This document shows positions 28,701-43,700 of a DNA stretch of 64,000 nt, piece after piece. Below the pieces are notes generated by a model. That model saw only the letters and a list, made by a program, of their open reading frames with translations, made no database searches and was not told the origin of the DNA. Source of the DNA: Ficedula albicollis (taxonomy: Eukaryota > Chordata > Aves > Passeriformes > Muscicapidae); assembly GCF_000247815.1 (NCBI RefSeq), contig NC_021686.1, positions 7,665,537 through 7,729,536 on the forward strand, written 5' to 3'. The position numbers were made by a program, and so were the translations under genes. Every line of letters starts with the position of its first letter. The first letter of the stretch is position 1.

Positions 28701-31700
28701 ACTGCAGTTACACTGCCCAGCATGACCACACTTGAGAGCAGTCTCCAGAGAAATGACAAAGAAAACATCACTTCATGTTTCACAGCAAAGGACCAAGCAG
28801 TTAACTTAAAATGGGCTAGAAATGTTTCAGTCAGCATCTAATAATACAATCTATCTTGGAAGGACACACTTCTAGATAGAGAAAAAGACATTTAACAACA
28901 ATGCAACAATAAAAATAAAATAAATAAAAACTTGCAATAATAAAAAATACGTTATTTTTTTACAGAATGTTTTAGTGGAATCCAAGCTTTTTTTAAATAT
29001 TGTTTGCAACTAAGACTAAGAAGTTTTTGCATAATCCAAATCTGAATTAATGACTTTTTGTCAGGCATAGGCATATTTTCCCCAATAGTCACAAAATACA
29101 AAACAATGCGATTCCCAAGAAACTCCAGACAGAACTGGAAGTTGCCTCTTTTTGCTCTTAATGGAACCATGGGTGAATTTTTCCCATGAGAAGATTTCCT
29201 TTTCAAAAATTGGTGTTCTTAAACATCTTTTTCTGAAAAGAAACAAGGTCAACGGGCTGCAAAACAGAGCACGCATCCTAATAACGACTCCATTTTTCTA
29301 CAAGTGAAAAAACAGTAGAACTCAAAAAGGCAGAAATGGTTCCAAAAATCTATTGATAGTCATAAAATGCTCAAACTTTGTTTTCCGTTTCAAAATTTGC
29401 CCTAAACCAGGACAGCTTGGTTTTGTTTTGTTGTGTGGACTTTTGCTTGGTTGGGTTTTTACTCTCAGTACACAAGGTAAGCACAAGTCAGGTTTCCTCA
29501 AAACAAACAAGTAAAAAATAAGCTGAAGCTTTCACCCCAAAACAAACTGGGAACTGTGCACATTTAATGAAATTCTTACTCATGTTAGCAATAATTCCCA
29601 GTCTTTGTCAGTTGTGTCCAGTCCTACCAGTGTTTACTGAGAGAGACACTGCTTGCCATGCTCAGAGCCTCGAAGAAGGGGTGTCACAGGGGAGTATGTG
29701 AAGATATTTTTGGAAATTAATAAGTGAAACAGATGCAGTCCCCCTCTTCCACATACCACTGGCAAGAAAGCTTTTTCTGTGGTTACATCCAGAGCTGTGT
29801 GACTATTGACACTGCCACAAACTCCTGACCACGTCAGAACAAACTCAGTACAACTAAGGGGGCTTCCACAGCAGAGGGAGGTTTTACCTGTGCTCTTAAT
29901 TAAGATATTCTCTTGATAGGTACAGAACAAAGGAGTCAGAAGAACTCAACCAAAGGTAAACATTAGGAAGAGAGTTAGTTTCACATGATCCTATGAGAAA
30001 AGGATAACCAAGTATGAATATTTTAGAACTGTATTAAGCTCTTTGATTCATGACCTGCATTTTTAGTCATCTTCATGTTAATCAGTTAATGTGGGTATCC
30101 AGGGTAGTTAGGGCAAGAGAAAGACAGAGAGAATTGTTTTACTTTCTAGAAAAGTGTTCTTTTAATACGTAATAGCAGATATGGGTTATTAGATACTAAA
30201 GTTCATTACTTTTGTCTTAAAAGCAATTTTATTCAAATTTAGGATGAAACACTAATCTATCTGGTTTTTTTCCCCTTTAATGAATTTTACATTAATCTTA
30301 AAAGTAAATCTTGCCTTAGGAACTTTTTCTAACATGGTCATATCAACAGAAGTAGTAGCTTGTATCAGCCATTTCCTTACTGCAGTATTCAATAAGCAAT
30401 ACAAAAATGAAACATGGTTTGCAATCAGAAAACCAGCATGAAAACACAGAAAAAGCTACAGATTTACTATGTCCTTATATTAAATAAGATTCAACTGCCA
30501 ACACAGCCATGTCTGTAATTATGTACTGTAACTTACACAAAACCTCGAATCTTTTGTCTTTGATGGTTTCCACTTCACCACCAGCAGTTAAAACCTGAAG
30601 GAACTTGTTTATTTATTAAAACCTTCAATTTAAAACAGTGTATAAAAGCATACCCCATTAGGAAAAGTGATTTTAATTATCTGAGATTTTTTATTTTTGA
30701 AGAAAAAAAAATTAGTTTTCTCTTTTACATTCCTGAGGAAATAAACTAAGAACTAAGGAAAGAAACTATTTAAGTTTCAAACCTCGTGTTACAATTACGA
30801 TTCCATAAAATCTGTGCAGTACAAATGTTACCTCAATCAATTTCCTTTCATAAGAGCTGGCCAGTTCCTCATTGTTTTCTACTTGCTTTTGCTCTGGAAT
30901 TGTAAATTCACCATCAGTGCTCCAAATGTTTGGAAGAACTATAACAAAGAGATATCTCAAATTAAAAAGTTCAATTCCATAAATGTCCAGGACATCCTTT
31001 TTAGAAATAATAGCTCTATAAGAATCAGTTATTAAAAACATCAGAACAGACCATAATACTAAACACTATCACAAGTATTAAAACACAGATTCTGCAGGGA
31101 CCTTTCTTGGTAAGAAATATTAAGTCTTAACAGAACAAAATGTAAAGCAAAAGCATTTGGCTGTTCTGTGACCACAGCTGTCTAATGTATGTTGTACCTC
31201 CAACTCCTGCCCAAAGTCTTCTAAAACTGAGATTACATTTTTCTTGTAAGCCTTTTTTTTTTTTTTTACTGGGCTTCCAAAATATAATTTCGTATTACTT
31301 GCACAGACTGTTTACATATCATAGAACTTACACAAAATAGGGCTGAGAATGAACATTCCATACTTCATACAGTATTTCATGATTTTGCATCAAGCAGAAT
31401 CAGCTGGAGTTATACCATTTCTGATATTTGATTATCTGATTTCTTCCTAAAAACTTCCAAGAAGGGAGATATCATCCTTCCCTGCACAACCTATTTTAAT
31501 TTGAGTATTCTTCTCACAAAGGTTTTCCTGATAGCTAATCAAGCTTCCTTCCCTTGCCATGTCAGCCCATTACTACTTCTTTTATCTGTAGTGAATGAAA
31601 ACTACAGATCATTGTCTCCCTGTTCCCAGCTATTATTTACGTATTTGAAGATCACTTTAAGGCCTATTCTAAGTAAATCTCCTCCAAGTTACACAAAATC

Positions 31701-34700
31701 CAATTCAACTTTTCCTCATAGCTCATTAATTTCTAAGAAAACAAGTTAACACATAAAAGTAAAGCTGTAACAAATGCTTTCACCAATCTTCAAAATTGGA
31801 ACTATATACAGCCACTATAAGGTACAAGTTAACACATAAAAGTAAAGCTGTAACAGAAGATGAACAAATGCTTTCACCAATCTTCAAAATTTGAACTATA
31901 TACAGCCACTATAAGGCTGCTTTCACCAATCTTCAAAATTGGAACTATATACAGCCACTATAAGGTAGATAGGAGAGTTCATAATTTATCAGGCTAAATA
32001 TTCTTGAGTCTGGGAACCGATTTTTACTTTGAGGAAGAATTTAGATGTTTGTTATTATTTAAGTGAATTTGAAAGTTATTTTAACATCTTTTTCTTGTAA
32101 ATGTTGGTTCAAGTTCTTCAGCCAAACTTCTAAGATCAGCATTTTTATATAAATATTCTGTCTAAGCAGGTTTAAATATATGGTACAGAGCCAACTCCTG
32201 CTGATGGCTGAGAAATCAAGATGTTCATTTATTAAATATTTAAATTCCAATATCCAACTGCTCAGGCTACAGCAGTGATCACTCATTTTGAAACTGATAG
32301 TTCTGACTTTTGGGTAATTTATTTATAATCATATTTGCTGAGTGGGGGTTTTGGCCTTTTTAAGTCTCCATAAGGCAAAGTATCAAGCTGAGTTTCATTT
32401 ATTATTTTAGGAAACTATTTAAAAGCCATACTCAATAGCATTTGATCTGATTATTGCAGTAAACATGTAGAGTCTTCATTATTTATAGTGATAAAAATAA
32501 CAGCAGAAGTCAAATTTATTCTGACTATTGAAGAGAGTTGCAAAAAATCTGTATTCTAAAATCTACAATGCATTTAAGACTTTTATTTTCATAACATTCA
32601 GAAGTTTTATTATCACTAAGATTACTCATTATGTATACAAACCATGGGCGCAATAATTTCTGTAAATCTGGCAAAAGAAAAAATTTCTTTTGTTTCACTC
32701 CTTTTTTGTAGCTAGTTCTCAGGGATTATTTACATGCTTACGTACTTTGAGTCAGCGACCCCACTACTACTAAAATTTCACCTAAATTTTCAATGGCAGC
32801 TAAGGAAAAAAATTTACTTCTATAAAAATTCAGCACGTGAAGTTGGTATGTATGAAACATTTATTACATATATTGCATGTAGCTGAAATTTATTCTGGTC
32901 ATTAGTGATAAATATCATAGAAAATTACTGTGGATTGATTAAATATCTTTCCAGCATAAAGCATATGTGTTCATTTTTAGAAATGTTGGTACTGTTCCAT
33001 CCCCCTTTTTCATCTATAAAATCTGACCATCCTACTCAGTTTCTATTCTTATCACACACTAATCTGCATAATTTTTACATGGTGGAATATAGCTAGCCTA
33101 GGAATATTTTTTTTCTTTTCCTATAATTATACTCATCATGGAAACTGTCACTACCTAATGAAGGGTAATTTCTGCTATTATAGGAAGCCTAAGCCATGGT
33201 TTTTGTGAATAATTCTTAATATGAATCACTACACTCCAGCAAAGTCAGAAGTAAAAACATGTGTTCTCACTAACAAATATCCTTTTAGGGATGAATGAAG
33301 CTCCAGATAAGTATAGTGGCTAACCCCTAAGAACAGCAGTATTCATTCATACAGCCACTTATATGACCAAAATATTCACAATTTAAAAAAACTAGGCAGA
33401 TGGTGCCAATTTCTGAAAACCCCTCTCAGCTCTCTGAACACCTTCTGTAACCAGTGGAAATCCAGGTCCCACCAGGAGAGGATTCAGAATCAAGACATCA
33501 ATTCAGCCCCTCATGGATGCCTCTATCACAGACCACAGAAGATAAACAGGTAAAACTGCTGATAACTTTACTCATTTCTTTCAGATATAAAATCTGCTCA
33601 TTACTACACAGTACAGAGTCTATTTCAAACAGTCTGCAAATACTGATCTCCAAAACAACAGTATATAATCTGGAGATATTACATTTATTTTTATATTCCA
33701 ATATCACATTAATTCACAGATTTTTAAGTTAAATTTTCATCTGACAGCTTTTTCTGGAAAATTTCTTCACCACCTCATCTACCAGAAAATGCTCCATAAA
33801 AAAATCCACACCAGTATTTTTCTGAAAAGGAAAATATATCAAATATGTTATTTTCACTTTTGGGAGATATTACTCCCTCAAAGGCAGCATACATAAAAGC
33901 AAACCCTGGATTCCTTTCCCATCTCCATTTTATCCTTACCTTCCACAGTTTGACCTTCTCTTCTGAGCATCTGGACTGCTCCTACGTACTTCTTAAGCTG
34001 CACTTTTAGCACCTCATTTTCTCTATTGATAAAAAACAGAATAAAGAACTATTATTGTTTTCTCAAAATAGATGAAAAGTCCATTTCAATGTAAACAAAC
34101 AGACCCTCTGTTTTAATGATTTTTACCTAAGTTGTGTCACCATGATGCAAGGAAAAAAAATACTTACATATTAAATAATACATCAAAAGCAGAGCAGCAG
34201 GAAAATTACTTTTCCAGAACCACATAAATACACCAGTGAAACAGATTATCTCATAATCAAAAACTTTCCAATCATTGTTCAGTTTAGATTTTTATACTGT
34301 GGTATACTGAAGGCAAAGAAACTACACAGTCTATCTAAATCAACAATCAACTGAAACATAAGGATGGGATATTACACAAGGAAATTCAGAATGGCCAATG
34401 TAAAATGATACCATTATTCTACAAGTTTGCATCTAATTGCAAACAAATAATAATTCAGCTTTAGAAACAGGCTTTAGCATTGTAAGAAAAAGGGCAGCAT
34501 CTCAGCAACAAATATTCAAGGCTAAAGTTTCCACAAACCATTCCTAAATGAAAACCATAGGACAGGAAATTCAGGTAATCCCTTCAGCTGTCATATTTCA
34601 GTACCTGTGCCTGTCTCACATCTCTTTGGAATGTACAAGTATTCAAACCAGGTACTATGGTTTGAATATGGTACTATGGTACCATGGCTCCACTTAACAA

Positions 34701-37700
34701 CATTAAGCATCTTCGTTCATTTTTGGGGGGAAGTAAAAAGGGCTCCAACTGACTGATTTTAAACAAAGATGACAGATTACATGTCTGAAAACTCAATTAT
34801 CTGTCTAAGCCCATTCAGTTAAGTGAGTACAACAGAAATGTTTATACTGAAGAAATATAACAAAAATCTGTTTCCAGACTGCGAATGAGTACAACAGAAA
34901 TGTTTATACTGAAGAATATAACAAAAATCTGTTTCCAGACTGTGGGATTTTAAACAAAGATGACAGATTACATGTCTGAAAACTCAATTATCTGTCTAAG
35001 CCCATTCAGTTAAGTGAGTACAACAGAAATGTTTATACTGAAGAAATATAACAAAAATCTGTTTCCAGACTGCGAATTCAAACAACTTTTACCCTGCTTT
35101 AAGAAAATATGGAGGTAGAAATAGGTAGGTGCCACAAATGCAGCACAACACACAGAGAACCCCACAAGCCTTTAGAGAGAGGAGAAAATTTGGGCCAGCC
35201 AAGGTCATGCTCCAGGCACAATGGAACCTGGACGTGGAACACAGCACAGAAAGCTGTAAATAGATGATACACCCCAAAAAGATGGCATTTTATTAATGTG
35301 AATTTATTTAAGAATTAGAAATATTCAAAAAAACATGCAAGTATGTTTGATGGTCCTTATCATACTAGATATATACACACATAAAATGTACATACATTAT
35401 ATGCACACACACAAACTGCTGCTGTAAGCAATGCTATACTGCTCCTATAAGAAACCTTGATGGGCACTATATTCCCATTCCTATGGCTTTCAAGTCAGCG
35501 TGCTGAACTTTGTAACCTCAATTTTATTCAGCATTTTAGCAGGAGGCTGCTAAATAATTGAGAAGCTATTGATTGCTCGGCAGTCGAATTTTAAGAGTCC
35601 TTGATGATTTTATGCATTTGATGATATTTTTCATTTCTGAGACTACAAAGAACAAATCAGTTTTTCCACCAGAGACAGATACTGATTTCCAGGTTAAAGG
35701 GAAAAAGCATAAAAAACACATATAGTTTCACCCTATATACTATACTAAAACAAACCTAAATAATTCATTCACGAAAAAAATTTCTATGACAACTAAACAA
35801 AAAGATTTCTCACCAGAATTGTAAGAATGTCTGCATGAAAATAACTGTGTACAGTTACAACATATTGAGTATTAAGGATTCTCATGAAATAACTCTATAT
35901 CACCTCATTTCTACATATGAGAATAGACTCAGTGCCTTCTGTCAGTACTGTGACAGCATTTTTTAAATCTATTTTTTACTACTTTGTCTTAAAATTGACT
36001 TAAAATTGATACAGTACAGATGAAGTTGAAAATTACTTTAATTAAAAAGACTTTAAAGTTTTTGATACAAGACTGAAATTCAAAGCAGGATACTATGGCC
36101 CAGTCACAATTTTCTAATATGCCTCTTTATCAGGTTATTACTTCTCATTCTTTGATATCTCTTTCTCATTACTACTATTTATCTGGATTTCAGAGGGCCC
36201 ATCCTGATGTACATGAATTTATATAGTTCTTTTAATCAGAGCATATTTAAAAAAAATTAGTATGCACTCACTGAGAAGTCTTTAATGACTTCAAGAGGTA
36301 TTTTATCAGATATATTCCTAACAGGTATTTCACTGGAAGATTAATTCCTGTCCAGAAGTTAAGGGTCAAATGTGCAGACTGAAGGATGTTAAATGCTTCT
36401 ATATGCAGGCCCTGCTGTACTTCTGCAATGTATACAAACTACAAGACCTAACCTGAAGCAGAACTGTTCACCTGTTATGAGCCCAGAGATCAGCACAGTA
36501 TTTTCAGCATCTTTAAAGTGCTCCAAATAGTTCCACATTTAGTGCTGAAGAATGAGCAACGAGACTGCAAGTACAAGTTGAAGGGGATAGAGAGGAAAAG
36601 AGGAAAAAAAAAGGAAAAAACCAGGCTGAAATAGCCAGGAAAACAAAGGCAGAACTGCACCACTAAAAGCACATCCTTCTCCAAAACCTCTGCTATACCA
36701 AATTTCCCTGCCTGATCACTTCTTCCATTTAATAAGCTGAAAGACAGATGGTAATATGAGCTGATACAGGGGGAAATGACAATTACAGATGATGACAATG
36801 TAGTATTCCTACAAATTACTCTTTTTGTTCAAATAGCACAGGTCTAGTGACTGTTGTTGATTAAGCTTTATAGCACATATATAGGAATGATCAATTATAT
36901 CATAAATGTAAGGTGTCAAACACCTTCAATTCCCTGCCTAATTTTGAATCAAAAATAATGACACTTCTTCTCTATTGTATTATTTTTAAATTAGCATTTA
37001 AGGAAACCCTGTCTGAAAGAAAATAAAAACTTCAGTCAGAATGGTAATTTTGTTTAGCAGGATAAAACAAGCTTGTGTTTAGGAAGCACATATTTGCCTG
37101 TTTTGCATCCAGTGAATGAACATAGAGAACACAGTTTTTGTTGCAGACAAAGAGGCCTTATAGGATTTATCTTTTACGCCTTAATAGAAAAAAAGAAAGA
37201 AACAAACCCAAACAAAACTCCACCACACATCTGCTTCTTTAAAACTACACAAAAATTTTTAGGGCTTCTGTAAAATGAGCATGGTAAGAAAAGAATTTTA
37301 AAAAGAGTAATTTCTCATGTATCTCAAGTATAGTAGCCTGAATGCAATTAATTTTTGGCACAAATATCAGATTCTAGCTAGTGATTTCTGTGAAGCTTAC
37401 TCCAGAAAATTCACCATTGGGAAAAATGAAATAAAACAAATGCAAACAAACAAACAAACTACACGAATCCAACAGATGTCTATGTTTTGACAAAATATTA
37501 AGGTTTTCAGGAGATACAATAAAGGTACCAAACATCCAAACAATAAAAGAACCTGAGGAATTAAGAATTAATTGAAATAAACAATGTCCTGCAACAATAT
37601 GGAGAATGTAAAGCAGAGGCTAAGCTAGAGGACTTTCAGAGATGCCTTCTAACCTGAATAATTCTACTATTTAGGAGACACAAGATCACAGTTAATTGCA

Positions 37701-40700
37701 CCAAATACAATTAAATAAGGAAAATGAGAACTGTTACTCATAGAAGTGGAAGTTGAACTGGATATACAATATGATGAGATTATATAATAAAACCAATCTT
37801 CAGAAAAAAAAAAAAAAACAAGGAATAAAGTGCTAAACATAACTGCTTGTCAAGGGCTGGGGCTGCAGCTGAAGCAGGGTCATCACTGAAACCCTTTCCC
37901 TGGCTGGTGGCTCACTCAGAGATGAAGGCTGGCTGGTTTTCACCTTGTTTAGTTCTTCCCCCTCCTCCTCCTCATGCTACAGCTGCTTCTCCTCCTCCTG
38001 CCCTCACTGATGCCCTGCTGTCAAATATTCTTCCTCATCCACTTCTTCCTCCTGCTCCCTCTAGGAAGCTCCTTTGTCCTTTACTAAACGGGCTGACTTC
38101 CACTTTCAGTACTTTTTCTCGTGTATAGGAGCTATTGATGACTTGTGACATGTCACCAACTAACTAAACCTGGCTGGTGGCTCACTCAGAGATGAAGGCT
38201 GGCTGGTTTTCACCTTGTTTAGTTCTTCCCCCTCCTCCTCCTCATGCTACAGCTGCTTCTCCTCCTCCTGCCCTCACTGATGCCCTGCTGTCAAATATTC
38301 TTCCTCATCCACTTCTTCCTCCTGCTCCCTCTAGGAAGCTCCTTTGTCCTTTACTAAACGGGCTGACTTCCACTTTCAGTACTTTTTCTCGTGTATAGGA
38401 GCTATTGATGACTTGTGACATGTCACCAACTAAATAAACAGGAAGAAAAAGTCATTTAAGGTAGGAATATCCTGTTTTCACAAGCAGGAACAAGAGATAT
38501 CAGGAAGAAAAAGTCATTTAAGGTAGGAATATTCAAATTAGTTTTCACAAGCAGGAACAAGAGATAGTAAACAGGAAGAAAAAGTCATTTAAGGTAGGAA
38601 TATCCTGTTTTCACAAGCAGGAACAAGAGATATTTTTTTCCTCTCTCTAAGAAGCTGCTTAAGGGAAGTGATGAAATAATTTCAAGATGTAACAAACATT
38701 TCACCCATCACTGAAAGGCTATGCCAAATCCAAAAGCAATGTGGTTTAAGTAATAGAGACAGTAGATAGGGAGGCATATTAGGTTACAGAATCTACAGTA
38801 AACAGGAGGTATGTAGAAGTGCAAGAAAATAGAGCCAAATTCTCATCCCCCATTTCCCCACACCGTGCATATTCATCTTCTCTATCTGCTTTTCTTGCTC
38901 CAAAGACTGTCCTTTGTAATATGCTTTCCTCCAACATTGCTGAATATAGTCTAAGAATATGCAATCTGAGATTATCCAATTTCACAGTCAACTTCAATAA
39001 ATTCCTTTGCCTTGCAAAGGGATGTAATAGTATTCCACAGAGAAAAAAAGAATCTCGATTTAAAAACTTAAGTATTGCCAAGAAGCCACTGGCACAATAT
39101 GTCCATGCAATTTGAGAAAGGTTCACTGACAAGAAAAAAAACCAAAACCAAAATGAAACAATAATAAAAAAGAAATTAAAAAATAAAATTGAAAAAAAAA
39201 GCTGACAACATTATACTAGAGGGATTACTGAGTGTATTCTATCAGAAGACTAGCAAATAGGTTGAACCCAAGCCTGCTCCTTTTGGTACAATATAGCAAC
39301 TGTTATGAAAGAGCTATTCAAGTATTTCACATGGAACGATGGGATTACCACTACTTGAAACTAAGCTGACCTAAGACTTCTTCCATTTTTCAAAGAGAAA
39401 GTAGGAAACTTGGGAAAATGTCTCTCAGTAACCTAGCATTTTGTCTGGGAGGCCAGAGACTCTTGGGAGTGTCCAGAAGAACAGCTGAATTGCAGATTTC
39501 CAGAAGCCATCATTTCAGCACTGACTGATGTGTCACTGAAATTTGTCTTCTCAAAGCCTTCAGGAAGCTATTTATGTCAAATTCTTCAAAAGAGCTTTGG
39601 GGACACACATAAATATCAGCTCTCATAATCTGAAAAATATTCATTCATCAAATCCCAACAGGCAGATTGTTACTGAATTATTTCCCTTGCCTTAAAATAT
39701 TCTGAACATTACAACTGAGGTCAATTTTCTACTCTGGTCATGTGATCAACTGTTTTCAAGAGAAACAGTGAGATTTCACTGCTTCAAAATATCTGAAACT
39801 TAGTTTCCTCTTACTCACCTAGTATATTATGCATCACTCACAAAGCAATTCCAAACTTTTTGTTACTTCAAATTCTTTATTCAGCTTGTTCAACTTCTTA
39901 ATTTAAAACACTATTTATTTTAAAAATGTACTACTCTTATTATTGCAGCAGCAGCATCACCTACAGCATACCAAGTGGACCAACAAAAAATTTAGAAGAG
40001 AAACCTATATTCCAAAGAAACTACGTGTGAAGTTTCTTATGTTAGGATGTTAGAAAATGAGTTGCAATGAATCATTAAAGAAATGCTTCCCAAGTCCAAA
40101 GTAACTGGTGACCATGAATTTATCATGCCTCAGCAGCTCCCAACAATGTTTTTATCACATGACAAAGCAAACTGACTTTCAGAAGAGCAATCAACACAAC
40201 ACATCCGTATAGCAATAAAAGGAATTACACAGACTTGTTTAAAAACACCTCCTTAGTCTAAGCGAGCATCTCTTCAGGTCTGATTATAAAAGCTCCTTCT
40301 CTATTCTCTAAAGAGGTATGTGCATGACAAATATCTGATTCACCCATATGTCACTGCAAATTCTAAAATTGTGGGGGAAGTGAGTCAAAGAAATATGAAT
40401 ATACAACTCCTATAACCTGAAACATGAATATTAAATGATGAAGTATTTGCATTGTCTCTATTGCCTTACAGCACATGAATGTCAAACCCATTTATTCATA
40501 TCTCTCTCTCCCTCAAAGCAAGTAGTTTGGTTTGATGTGTCATCAAAAGCAGAATTACTAGTGTCCTAAATAACTTTATTTTTAAGAAAGCTTTATATTT
40601 ATCATTTTGAAATGGGCAATAAAAAGCTTGAAGGAATCTCAGCTGTGATACTTTGTGATTGACACTAAACACACTCTGCCTGTGCATGCATAAAACAAAC

Positions 40701-43700
40701 ACCTCTCTCTGAGTAAGGCAGATTATTTAACTCTTGGATTGTTTGTTGTTTACTATACATGTGAATCATCCCCAAGATCTTACACATCATAGTATTACTC
40801 TAGAGCTTATTTTGAATTTTAAGAAGCAAATCACACTATTAAAGCAGCGTTTACCTTCAAAAGTCTTTCTTAAGCTGAATCCCATTTAGACAAGCAGAAG
40901 GTTAAAATCCTCTTAAATTCACTCTAGCACAAAGTCAAGCTGGAGGTAACTCAATACTGGGGCGAATGCTGTTCAACACCTGAACATTACCTGGATGCTG
41001 TGCTAGAGCACACCCTCAGCAAGGTCACAGACAACACAAAACTGAGAAGCAGAGACATTGTGTGGCTGTGCTGCCATCCAGGGGGACAGGGACAGGCTGG
41101 AGAATTGGACTCAGAAAATGTCTGTGAAGTTCAGCACGGGTAAATGCAGAGTCCTGCATTTGGGGAGCAATAGCTTGGGACACTCAGGCAATGCTGGAGG
41201 GCTGGAAAACAGCTCTGTGGAGGAGGATCTGGCAGCCCTGGGGGACAGGCAGGTGAGCATAAGCCTTCAAAACCCCCTCTGTAGCAAAGCAAGCCAAGAG
41301 CAGCCTGGACCCCGCCAGGAAAAGCACTGCCAACAAGTCACAGCCAACAGTGCTGCCCAAAGGGGCTGGGGAGTCTCCATCTGTGCAGATATTCAAAACC
41401 TGACTGGAAATGGTCCTGAGACCCTGTTCCAACTGACGCTCCTGGAGCTGTGGGAAAAACAGCTGCACCACTTCAGAACTTGATACTCGCTTGTTGATAA
41501 TGTTTAGCAACAGCTATTGCTTATGATAGATTTTTAGTCCTAAATCACTTCTGTTCTGCAAACTTAGCCACCTGACAATGATTTCCCTTGTATACAGACT
41601 CTGTTATTCCCTTGTTCCCCTGCAGTTACTTTTTGAGACATTTTCAGAACTTCTTACCGTGCCAAGGCTTGGACTTTTGTGGCATGTCGCTCTTCCTGTT
41701 CTGCCACCTTCCTTCTGCAATTCTCCATCTCCTGCCTCAGTGCTGCAGAATGCTCCATCTCTGCATCAAGCAGATTTCGCAGGGATCTGCAAGAAGGCAT
41801 CAGCCTCTCTTTAGAACACTGCACACACTACCTGGTAATTTGAGTATACTCTAAGAATTACACAGGAGGTTGCTTGAATGATACCACTGATGTCATCCTA
41901 AAATTTCATTATGCAATTTAATAAATTCACCTGATTTGATTATACAAAGATACGAAAAGCTACAATAAAAAAGCAGTTGCAAATGCTTACTATGAATTTG
42001 TATTACTATCTCATCAACAAGCCCAAAGCACAACCTATTATCTACTGTACCAGCCTGCAGAAAGAATTTGTTTTTTAAAAAAGCTTGTAAGCTGTTTTCA
42101 GTACTTCAGTGCAAGTCCAGAGATCTTAGGAATAATCTATAAGCAATATATTTATAGCAAGACAGACAGGGCTCTTGTCTCTGCCAAGTGCACTGCCACA
42201 GACCTCTGTGTAAAAACCCTTGATGAGATAGCAAAGGTCAGCATGATGCATAATGGTAAAACCCAAAGCATCCTGGTCCTTCTGCCAAAAAAGCCCACAA
42301 AGCTGAATGAGGCAATAACTTGCAATTACAGCAGTGGGAAGAATAGGAGGAAGGAAAATAGGATCTGTTGGAAGGCTCAGCATTAAAAAACCCAAAATAC
42401 CTATAGGAAAATATGAAATTAGCCCTACTAAACATTGAATACATTTGGATTTTCCTTCATCTAACTGTGTGTTTCAATAAACTAAATAAATACAAACTAC
42501 GTTTGATGGCATTTTAAATAAGCAACTGATCTTTTCTACATTTACATCATCATTTTTCCCCAAGTGAACATAAATACAGTTAGAAATGAAAGTCACTTTC
42601 AGCATTACATTGTCACCCATCCTACATCACTTCTTCACCAGAAGGGAAAAAACAGAAATTTTCTGAATATTTGCATTAGGAGAGACTTTTGCTCATTTGG
42701 AAAGCTATCTTAAAAGAGCTCCAGAATCTTCTGGCTATAAGGTTTGGTTTTGAAAAAAATACAATTGCAAAGCTCCCAAGGCACAAAGAGTTACCTGATT
42801 CAAACAAAAAGCAAAGAGTTGCCCTCAAAACAATGTTCTTCAGTATCAACATCTAAGTAGTGAATTATTAAGTTAACCTTTCACATAAAAAATAATATAT
42901 ACATCAAAAAGGTTACATAAATATTATGTATAGCTTTACAGAAAGGACACTTGTATTAGAAAACAGGGGTTTTTTTAAATTATTGTCCCTCATGACTAAA
43001 AAAAGCGAACTACCTATTCTGCTCCTCCAGTTCATCCTTTCTATTCATCATGGCCACGATAGCTTGACGAAGTTCATCTGAGAAGAAGGAACAAAAAGGA
43101 TTAATGTCTGTGTACATTCTTACTCCTTTCAGATCTAGAAGCCATGTACGCAGGCAGCACACTTAAGATGATAAACAAAAAGGATTAATGTCTGTGTACA
43201 TTCTTGCTCCTTTCAGATCTAGAAGTCATGTACGCAGGCAGCACACTTAAGATGATGCCAACACCACTTGCTATTCAGCAAAGCACATAAAAATGCTCTT
43301 AATCTCATCACTAATTTGAGCAATCTTTCAAAAGCGGTGTTATTTAACACCGCATCAGAAGTATTGATCAAATCAAATTAGTCTGCATCTGGCTTTAATA
43401 CAAATGTTTACAAGTGCGCCTGTGGTTGCAGCTGTTCTGTTTTCACAGATGCAGGGCAGAATGCACCTTTTCACCACATGCCTATTAATGAGATACACTG
43501 TTACTTCTTCAGCTTCTCCAAATTGCTTTTTCTCCTGGCTATAAATCCTGCCATAGGAAATAACTTCGACAGAGAGATGGGAGTAGAAATAGTGTCATTG
43601 CTTCCTCATGGCATTGCTTCTCAAGTTCAGCTCTAAAGATGATGAATTTCTGAATCTTGCCATTTCCTATAAAATCCTATTTTTTACAAATACCTTAAAA

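Larger units (their letters stand above)
34023..41657. other. SNX29 intron 13 (7.6 kb)
   Basis: Holds a nested tandem array (34755-35078), the 270-bp duplication (37899-38437), a triplicated 62/71-bp unit directly after it (38436-38632), an AAAC run near 37440-37458 and a degraded CR1 element (40957-41475) close to exon 13. Confidence 0.8.

Noticed and set aside
37847..38398. Two ORFs with identical Pro/Ala-rich C-terminal sequence
   Set aside because: They are the two copies of the 270-bp intronic duplication, with an ORF arising from CT-rich sequence. They are antisense to SNX29 and nothing supports coding.
41058..41483. 141-codon plus-strand ORF, the second longest in the window
   Set aside because: Its N-terminal part is degraded CR1 reverse-transcriptase sequence, with the rest deleted and out of frame. 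It is a dead transposon fragment, not a host gene.
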